Assembly (NCBI GenBank): GCA_942491345.1
Contig: CALOAN010000011.1
Coordinates: 186,001 to 250,000, forward strand
Reading direction: 5' to 3'
Source: JAHEEL01 sp942491345
GTDB taxonomy: Bacteria; Actinomycetota; Acidimicrobiia; Spongiisociales; UBA5794
DNA length: 64,000 nt
Position numbers and translations under genes: made by a program. Numbering within the stretch: position 1 is the first letter of the stretch; each line of letters opens with the position of its first letter. Positions 57,903 to 64,000 of the stretch are shown piece by piece. Below the pieces are notes generated by a model. It had not been told where the DNA came from. It searched no databases and worked only from the letters and a program-made list of their open reading frames with translations.

Positions 57903-58685
57903 ATGCGGGAGATCCTTTCCGACCTTGTCGCCGAGGAGCAGCACCTGGACCAGTTCCTCCAGGGGCTTTCAACGCGCGACTGGAAGAAGAAGACACCAGC
58001 GCCTGGTTGGACGATCCAGGACCAGGTCAGCCATCTTGCCCACGTCGAGGGGTTCGCTGCGGAAGTGATCGAGCAGGGCCAATCGAGGATTGACCAGGAG
58101 AACATCACCGACTTCGACGCCTGGACGGCGAAGGGCCCGGCCGAAGGACGCGGTCAACGCCACCAGGAAGTGATCGAATGGTGGCGGCATGGCCGCGCCG
58201 ACGTCGTTGATGCGCTCTCGCGCATGCTCGCGACCGATCGAATCCCCTGGATTTGCGGGGAGATGAGCGCACGAAGCTTCGCGACGATGAGGTTGATGGA
58301 GACCTGGGCACACGGCATCGACATCAAGGTCGCAATCCTGGGCCGCATGACCCCCATCCCGGAAGACGATCTCGAAGAAGACGAGGAAGATCCGATTGCC
58401 GACACGCCGCGGCTTCGTCACATCGCTTGGCTCGGCCAGAAGAGCCTTCCGTTCGCCTTCGAGCAGGTCGGCGAGACCTACCCGGAGCAGGGGATCCGCG
58501 TTGAGCTCATGGGTCCGAAATACGCAGCGTGGCGGTTCGGACCCGAAGACACCGATCAGGTGATCCGCGGCATGGCTGCCGATTGGTGCAGGGTCGTCGT
58601 AAGCCGCCAGCCGGCCTCGAAAACCGGATTGAAGGCGGTTGGTAGCTCGGCCGAACGAGCACTCGAGATTGCGCGGGCGTACTAG
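57903..58685 (+). CDS. TIGR03084-type DinB-superfamily protein
   Basis: A 260-residue protein: PAPGWTIQDQVSHLAHVEGFA is the PGW...H segment of mycothiol-dependent DinB-superfamily proteins. METWAHGIDIK carries the second His. The C-terminal half (RVELMGPKYAAWRFGPEDTDQ) matches TIGR03084 proteins, whose reaction is not established. It is the fourth protein of this superfamily in the window. The BtpA-family gene follows after three bases. Confidence 0.88.
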   Translation: MREILSDLVAEEQHLDQFLQGLSTRDWKKKTPAPGWTIQDQVSHLAHVEGFAAEVIEQGQSRIDQENITDFDAWTAKGPAEGRGQRHQEVIEWWRHGRADVVDALSRMLATDRIPWICGEMSARSFATMRLMETWAHGIDIKVAILGRMTPIPEDDLEEDEEDPIADTPRLRHIAWLGQKSLPFAFEQVGETYPEQGIRVELMGPKYAAWRFGPEDTDQVIRGMAADWCRVVVSRQPASKTGLKAVGSSAERALEIARAY

Positions 58686-58688
58686 ATC

Positions 58689-59456
58689 GTGACGCTCCCT
58701 CGCCTAATCGGCATGGTTCACCTCGAACCACTGCCGGGCGCACCCGGATTCGGCGGCTCCATGAGCGCGGTCCTGGAACGAGCACACGCCGACGCACGAT
58801 CCCTTGTCGAAGCCGGGTACGACGGAATCATGGTGGAGAACTTTGGCGATGCACCCTTCTTTGCCGACGACGCCCCGAAAGTCTCGATCGCTGCGATGGC
58901 ACTCGCCGTCGCCGAGGTTGCCTCGGCCGGTGTGCCAACCGGGGTGAACGTGCTCCGCAACGACGCCCTCGGGGCACTCGCTGTCGCGGCGGCTACCGAA
59001 GCCTCGTTCATTCGGGTCAACGTCCTATCCGGCATGATGTACACCGACCAGGGGCCGATTGTCGGCCAAGCAGCCGACATCGCTCGCACCCGACGCGCGC
59101 TGTGTCCAGGCGTTGCGATCATGGCCGACGTATTCGTCAAACACGCAACGCCGCCCGCGGGCCTTTCGCTGGTTGACGCCACCAACGACCTCGTTGAGCG
59201 AGCCGGCGCCGATGCCGTTGTCGTCTCGGGCGCGGGGACAGGCTCACCGACGGATCTCAATGACCTCCGCTCGGTCGCCGAGCACTCCCATTTGCCGGTC
59301 TATGTCGGTTCGGGCGCCACTGCGGACACGATCGCAGAGATCCTCTCGATAGGCAACGGGGCCATCGTCGGATCCGCCACAAAGATCGATGGCATCGCGA
59401 CCAACCCGGTCGACCCCGAACGCGCCGCCGCAATCGTACGCGCAGCATTGCTCTGA
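58689..59456 (+). CDS. BtpA/SgcQ-family protein
   Basis: A 255-residue TIM-barrel-like protein: RLIGMVHLEPLPGAPGFGG, EAGYDGIMVENFGDAPF, VNVLRNDALGAL, and VVSGAGTGSPTDL are all hallmarks. Cyanobacterial BtpA is needed for photosystem I stability, but the family is broad and SgcQ members occur with sugar metabolism. So its role here is open. Start is GTG 58689, three bases behind the TIGR03084 gene. Confidence 0.93.
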   Translation: MTLPRLIGMVHLEPLPGAPGFGGSMSAVLERAHADARSLVEAGYDGIMVENFGDAPFFADDAPKVSIAAMALAVAEVASAGVPTGVNVLRNDALGALAVAAATEASFIRVNVLSGMMYTDQGPIVGQAADIARTRRALCPGVAIMADVFVKHATPPAGLSLVDATNDLVERAGADAVVVSGAGTGSPTDLNDLRSVAEHSHLPVYVGSGATADTIAEILSIGNGAIVGSATKIDGIATNPVDPERAAAIVRAALL

Positions 59457-59554
59457 CCACCTGCCAACTCACGCTGCCGACCCGTCACTGACCGATCTGG
59501 GATGGATTCGTGGGCACATTCGCGCCGTGGAGCCTCAGTGACACCGCCGGGGTT

Positions 59555-59578
59555 CTTACCCACCACGGCGTGTGTAAG
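59555..59578 (+). terminator. Hairpin behind the BtpA-family gene
   Basis: CTTAC-C-CAC and GTG-T-GTAAG form an imperfect stem with a six-base loop, about 100 bases after the BtpA-family stop. The following ACGGTTTTGTAGTTTG is T-rich, the best candidate for an intrinsic terminator in this region. Confidence 0.5.
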
Positions 59579-59700
59579 ACGGTTTTGTAGTTTGTGGGCG
59601 CCTCAAGTACAGGTTGAGACTTCGGGCTCGAACACTATTGGTTGAGCGATTTCGCAAAGTCTCCACTCCACCATGAGGGTTCGTCGGCTTCTGCATTCAG

Positions 59701-59706
59701 TAGCCT
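59701..59706 (+). promoter_or_regulatory. -10 element of lhr (leaderless)
   Basis: TAGCCT seven bases before ATG 59714, no ribosome binding site. This points to ATG 59714 rather than ATG 59708, which follows the element by one base. Confidence 0.45.
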
Positions 59707-59713
59707 GATGCGC

Positions 59714-62700
59714 ATGCAGCCGGCCGAACGATTCTCCGAACCCACCCGGCGTTGGTTCATGGATTCGTTCCCGGAACCGACAGAAGCGCAGCAACGCGGA
59801 TGGGATGCGATTGCCACCGGCGGCCACACGCTCATCCATGCTCCGACGGGGTCCGGCAAGACGCTCGCGGCGTTTCTCTGGGCGATCGACGGTCTCGCCA
59901 ACGAGGCGATCCCTGACGCCGGCAAGCGCTGCCGCGTGCTCTACATCTCTCCAATGAAGGCTCTCGCCTACGACGTTGACCGGAACCTTCGTGTGCCGCT
60001 TGCCGGCATCCAGGCTGAGGCCGAGAGAATCGGTCTAGCCCTCTCCCCCATCAGCACTGCAATGCGCACCGGGGATACCCCGCAGACAGAACGCAGAGCG
60101 ATGTTGCGCACACCCCCCGACATTCTGATCACCACGCCTGAGAGTCTCTACCTCATGCTCACGTCGCAGATGCGGTCAGCGCTGGCGTCGGTCAGAACCG
60201 TGATCGTAGATGAAGTCCACTCGGTCGCAGGTACGAAGCGCGGGTCCCACCTCTCGATCTCTCTCGAGCGCCTCACCGCGATCGCCGAGATTCCGCCTCA
60301 ACGGATCGGGCTGTCGGCCACCCAACGGCCGCTTGAAGCCATCGGCGAGTATCTCGGCGGCGGTGAAACCGAAGATGGCGGTTGGGCCCCGCGCCCGGTC
60401 GCCATCGTGGACGCCCCCAGAGACAAGAATCTGGATCTGGAAATCGTTGTCCCGGTTCCTGATCTGACCCGGCCTGAGGCCGGACTGACTCCTCATGCCG
60501 ATGAGCCACCCACACGATCGATCTGGCCCGCGGTCTACCCGCAGCTGCATCAGCTACTGATCGACCACCACTCAACCATCTTCTTCGTCAACTCGCGCTC
60601 GCTCGCAGAGCGGCTCGCCGGCGAACTGAACCGACTCGCCGGCGAGGAAGTTGTGCGATCCCATCACGGTTCGGTCTCGCGCGAGCAGCGGACTGATATC
60701 GAGGAACGGCTCAAGAACGGCGCCCTGCGCGGGGTTGTCGCCACATCCACCCTCGAACTCGGTATCGACATGGCAGCCGTCGATCTCGTCGTGCTCGTCG
60801 AGTCTCCTCCGTCGGTGGCAAGCGGATTGCAGCGTGTGGGACGGGCCGGTCACCAGGTTGGGGCCACGAGCGTCGCGAAGGTCTTCCCCAAACACCGTGG
60901 CGATCTGCTCGAAGCGGCAGTCGTTGTCGACCGGATCTACAAGGGCGCCATCGAATCCACCCATATCCCGCAGAGCCCGCTCGATGTTCTGGCGCAACAG
61001 ATCGTGGCGATTGCTGCTGACGCAACGATTCCCGAGGACACCCTTTTCGGCCTGATCCGACGAGCCTCGCCGTATCGCGATCTCACGCGGCCGGTGTTCG
61101 AGTCGGTGCTCGACATGCTCGCTGGGCGCTACCCGTCAGACGAGTTCGCGGAACTGCGCCCTCGGATCGTGTGGGATCGAGTCGCCGAAACCGTCTCCGG
61201 TCGCAGCAACGCACGCATCCTTGCAGTCACGAATCCCGGCACAATCCCCGATCGTGGACTCTATCGGGTGACCTTGCCGGATGGCACCCGTGTTGGCGAA
61301 CTCGACGAGGAGATGGTCTTCGAGAGTCGCGCCGGCGACCGATTTGTGCTTGGCTCATCGACCTGGCGGGTCGACCAGATCACCCGGGACCGGGTCGTCG
61401 TCACACCTGCTCCTGGTAGCGGCGCAGGCAAGATGCCCTTCTGGCACGGCGATCGGGCAGGCCGTCCTCTCGAGCTCGGTCGCGCCATAGGGGCTTTCAC
61501 CCGCAGGATCAGTGGTCTCGAGCGAACCGAAGCCACCGAGGTCCTCGAATCCGAGTATCACCTGGATGCCTGGGCGGCGCAGAACCTAACGGCGTTCATC
61601 GGTGACGAGCGAGACGCAACCGGCACGGTGCCGTCGGATCGCACCATCGTCGTGGAACGGTTCCGGGACGAGATCGGCGACTGGCGCGTCGCCTTGCTCA
61701 GCCCGTTCGGGGCGCGCGTTCACGCACCGTGGGCGCTCGCGGCACGGCGGCGATACCGCGATTCCCGGCACTCCGATCTCGACGTCATCTGGGCGGACGA
61801 TGGGATTCTGTTTCGATTCCCCGACGCGGACGAACCCCCGGCGACGAGCCACCTACTGCTCGATCCGGAGGATCTCGATGCCCTCCTCCTCAGCGAGCTC
61901 GCAGATTCGGCTCTGTTTGCCGCAACATTCCGCGAAGCGGCGTCGCGTTCGCTCCTCCTGCCCCGTGCACGGCCCGGCACGCGAACCCCGCTATGGCTCC
62001 AGCGTCGCAAAGCCGCGAATCTGCTCGAGGTCGCCCAAGGGTTTGGCTCCTTCCCGATCGTGCTTGAGACGTACCGGGAGATCCTCAAGGATCACTTCGA
62101 CGTGCCGGCACTCAAAGAGGTGCTCGGAGACATCGAGCAGCGGCGGACGACGCTCGTCGAGCTCGATCTGCCCGCTCCGAGCCCGTTTGCGACCTCACTC
62201 ACGTTCGATTTCGTCGCCTCCTTCATGTACGACTATGACGCACCGGTCGCCGAGCGGCGAGCGGCCGCACTGTCGCTCGATCGTGCACTCCTCGCAGACC
62301 TCCTCGGAGAGCCGGAGTTCCGAGATCTCCTCGATGCCGGGTCCATTCACGAGGTCGAGCAGGATCTCCAGCGAGTCACGCCGGACCGCCGAGCACGGTC
62401 AGCGGATGCTGTCCACGACCTACTCCTCCACCTCGGTCCGCTCGATGTGGAGGAACTGCGCAAACGCGTCGACAACCCGGACGGTCTCGACGACCACCTC
62501 GAGGGGCTGATGGCGTCGACCCGGATCGCGATGGTGCGGGTTGGGGACTCGCGTCGGTACGCCGCAGTCGAGGACCTGTCGCGCCTTCGCGACGCCCTCG
62601 GTATCGCTCCTCCTAGGGAGACGCCGGAGGCGCTGCTCGTATCCGTGGACGATCCAACCGGAGACGTCGTGGGCCGATACGCCCGAACCCACGGCCCGTT

Positions 62701-64000
62701 CACGGTCGCCGAGGCTGCAGCGGCCCTCAACCTCCCGGACGCCGTCATCCTCGAGATCCTCGCGCGCCTGGAGGTGGCGGGGCGCGTGGCCCTCGGCGGC
62801 TATCGGCCGGGTGGCACCGATGCAGAGTGGATCGACACGAACGTTCTCCGCCGCGTCCGACGAGCAAGCCTGGCTCGACTCCGGTCCGAGGTCGAGGCCG
62901 TCGAGCCGCGTGGTCTGGCACGGTTCCTTCCTCGCTGGCAGGCGGCCGGGCCCTCGTCACCACGCGGAACCACCAATCCGCTCGCTGTGGTCGAGCGCCT
63001 CGCCGGAGCCCGTCTCATCGCGTCATCGCTCGAAACGGATGTGCTGGTCGATCGGGGGGTCACATCCGGACTTGATGAGCTGCTGGCGTCCGGTGAGGCC
63101 GTGTGGATCGGGCGCGGGCCGATCGGTGACCGCGACGGTTCCCTCGCCCTCTACCCCCGCGCATCGGTCCCTCTGCTACATTGGGCAAGGCCCGCCGATA
63201 CACCCGATGGCCCCATCCACGAGGCCATCCGTACGCGACTCGGTGAGGGTGCCTCGTTCTTCGCGGATCTGTATGCCGCCGCCGGTGGTGGTGATCCGTC
63301 CGAGATCCTTTCGGCATTGTGGGATCTCGTCTGGGCCGGCGAGGTCACCAACGACACCCTGGCGCCCGTTCGAGCCTTCATCAGCGGCGGGATCTCGCGT
63401 CGCCGGACCCGGAAGCCGGTCATGTCTGCCGCTACCCCGCCGGCCGGTGCCGGGCGCTGGTATGCGGTCTCAGATCTGCATCGCACAACCCCGACCGCCG
63501 AGGAGTCGGCTACAGCCATAGCGAACACTCTTCTGGATCGGCACGGCGTCGTTGGTCGTGACACGGTGCTCGCTGAAGGTGTGCCGGGCGGGTTTGCGGG
63601 CCTCTACCCCGTATTGGCCGCCTTGGAGGACATCGGCGCCGCCAGGCGGGGCTACTTCGTCGAAGGGCTCGGCGGCGCGCAGTTCGGTATCCCGGGCGCA
63701 ATCGACCGTCTCCGGTCTCGTGACGCCACCGGCCTGTTCCCGCTCGCGGCCTCGGACCCTGCCAACGCCTACGGGGCAGCGGTTCCCTGGCCCGATCATC
63801 CAACCGCGAGACCCGTACGGCGCGCTGGGGCCTACGTCGTGATTGACGACGGCTCGCTCATCGCATATGTCGACCGCAGCGGGCGCTCGGTCGCCTCGTT
63901 CACCGACGACGGCGCCGTCTTCGCCCGCGGCCTTGCCCTCCTCGGACCGCGGATCAAACACTGGACCGTGGAACGGATCGACGGGGTCACCGCAGCCGAC
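59714..64000 (+). CDS. lhr: Lhr-type ATP-dependent helicase (C-terminus beyond right edge)
   Basis: An open frame of 1429 codons that runs out of the window, so the stop is not seen. Superfamily 2 motifs are HAPTGSGKT (Walker A), VDEVHSV (Walker B), LSATQRP (motif III), and QRVGRAGHQ (motif VI). The order and size match Lhr (long helicase-related), normally about 1500 residues. Lhr has a core and a long C-terminal part and is a 3'-5' helicase linked to DNA repair in mycobacteria. The C-terminal part seen here includes winged-helix repeats. Confidence 0.95.
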   Translation, partial: MQPAERFSEPTRRWFMDSFPEPTEAQQRGWDAIATGGHTLIHAPTGSGKTLAAFLWAIDGLANEAIPDAGKRCRVLYISPMKALAYDVDRNLRVPLAGIQAEAERIGLALSPISTAMRTGDTPQTERRAMLRTPPDILITTPESLYLMLTSQMRSALASVRTVIVDEVHSVAGTKRGSHLSISLERLTAIAEIPPQRIGLSATQRPLEAIGEYLGGGETEDGGWAPRPVAIVDAPRDKNLDLEIVVPVPDLTRPEAGLTPHADEPPTRSIWPAVYPQLHQLLIDHHSTIFFVNSRSLAERLAGELNRLAGEEVVRSHHGSVSREQRTDIEERLKNGALRGVVATSTLELGIDMAAVDLVVLVESPPSVASGLQRVGRAGHQVGATSVAKVFPKHRGDLLEAAVVVDRIYKGAIESTHIPQSPLDVLAQQIVAIAADATIPEDTLFGLIRRASPYRDLTRPVFESVLDMLAGRYPSDEFAELRPRIVWDRVAETVSGRSNARILAVTNPGTIPDRGLYRVTLPDGTRVGELDEEMVFESRAGDRFVLGSSTWRVDQITRDRVVVTPAPGSGAGKMPFWHGDRAGRPLELGRAIGAFTRRISGLERTEATEVLESEYHLDAWAAQNLTAFIGDERDATGTVPSDRTIVVERFRDEIGDWRVALLSPFGARVHAPWALAARRRYRDSRHSDLDVIWADDGILFRFPDADEPPATSHLLLDPEDLDALLLSELADSALFAATFREAASRSLLLPRARPGTRTPLWLQRRKAANLLEVAQGFGSFPIVLETYREILKDHFDVPALKEVLGDIEQRRTTLVELDLPAPSPFATSLTFDFVASFMYDYDAPVAERRAAALSLDRALLADLLGEPEFRDLLDAGSIHEVEQDLQRVTPDRRARSADAVHDLLLHLGPLDVEELRKRVDNPDGLDDHLEGLMASTRIAMVRVGDSRRYAAVEDLSRLRDALGIAPPRETPEALLVSVDDPTGDVVGRYARTHGPFTVAEAAAALNLPDAVILEILARLEVAGRVALGGYRPGGTDAEWIDTNVLRRVRRASLARLRSEVEAVEPRGLARFLPRWQAAGPSSPRGTTNPLAVVERLAGARLIASSLETDVLVDRGVTSGLDELLASGEAVWIGRGPIGDRDGSLALYPRASVPLLHWARPADTPDGPIHEAIRTRLGEGASFFADLYAAAGGGDPSEILSALWDLVWAGEVTNDTLAPVRAFISGGISRRRTRKPVMSAATPPAGAGRWYAVSDLHRTTPTAEESATAIANTLLDRHGVVGRDTVLAEGVPGGFAGLYPVLAALEDIGAARRGYFVEGLGGAQFGIPGAIDRLRSRDATGLFPLAASDPANAYGAAVPWPDHPTARPVRRAGAYVVIDDGSLIAYVDRSGRSVASFTDDGAVFARGLALLGPRIKHWTVERIDGVTAAD

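Noticed and set aside
59630..59650. Possible SOS box TCGAACactaTTGGTT before lhr
   Set aside because: The right half does not match GTTCG; it lacks the symmetry of the real boxes.

Overview
The window reads as chromosome of a high-GC, Gram-positive actinobacterium (Actinomycetota). An affiliation with or near Acidimicrobiia is my inference from gene content and order, not something I could test. Supporting signs are actinobacterial SOS boxes of the CGAAC-N4-GTTCG type, several DinB/mycothiol-dependent isomerase-like proteins, a septum-formation-domain protein, a nrdR/LysM/lexA neighbourhood, and RNase Y and RNase J together. Many genes have no Shine-Dalgarno site but carry a TANNNT hexamer 6-9 bases before the start codon, as expected for leaderless transcripts. 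Genes inside operons usually have normal Shine-Dalgarno sites.

Layout. 1-6.9 kb is accessory: a truncated aldo/keto reductase, two DinB-superfamily proteins, an ABC exporter pair, a SnoaL-like protein, a complete but frameshifted IS3-family element (5133-6433) and a small zinc-ribbon protein. 6.9-7.7 kb holds tRNA-Val, tRNA-Cys and tRNA-Gly downstream of dut. 7.8-13.3 kb is the SOS neighbourhood: nrdR, a LysM cell-division-inhibitor candidate, a triple SOS box, an AlkZ-like winged-helix protein, a GNAT acetyltransferase and lexA. 12.6-18.5 kb is a minus-strand run recA, rny, miaB, miaA, dapF. 18.6-28.1 kb holds a VOC protein, rimO-cinA-thpR, a flavin reductase, a pabB-pabC fusion with a TauE/SafE permease, and ftsK. 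28.3-32.3 kb holds a GUN4-domain protein, dapA-rnj and a thioredoxin-TPR protein.

32.5-41.9 kb is mixed (SnoaL, 2TM protein, secreted serine hydrolase, DUF1801, a tiny Cys-rich protein behind an Arg-rich leader ORF, methyltransferase, DUF4242-cyclase fusion, dapB and an M16 peptidase). 41.9-48.6 kb has an SLC12-type transporter, arfB, and a three-gene operon of a VWA protein, an AAA+ protein with altered Walker motifs, and YajQ. 48.7-59.5 kb is a set of small metabolic and signalling genes (TOPRIM, MBL hydrolase, RibD-C reductase, septum protein, alpha/beta-hydrolase-cyclase fusion, tam, asnA, HAD, LOG, TIGR03084, BtpA). 59.7 kb to the end is lhr, running off the window.

The main themes are DNA damage response (recA, lexA, LysM inhibitor, AlkZ-like protein, cinA, lhr), RNA metabolism (rny, rnj, miaA, miaB, rimO, thpR, arfB) and diaminopimelate synthesis (dapA, dapB, dapF). 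The points most worth a second look are the degenerate AAA+/VWA/YajQ operon, a GUN4 protein without visible phototrophy genes, a DapF with Ser in place of the second catalytic Cys, a CTG start for miaA, the triple SOS box, and a dispersed heptamer repeat family.
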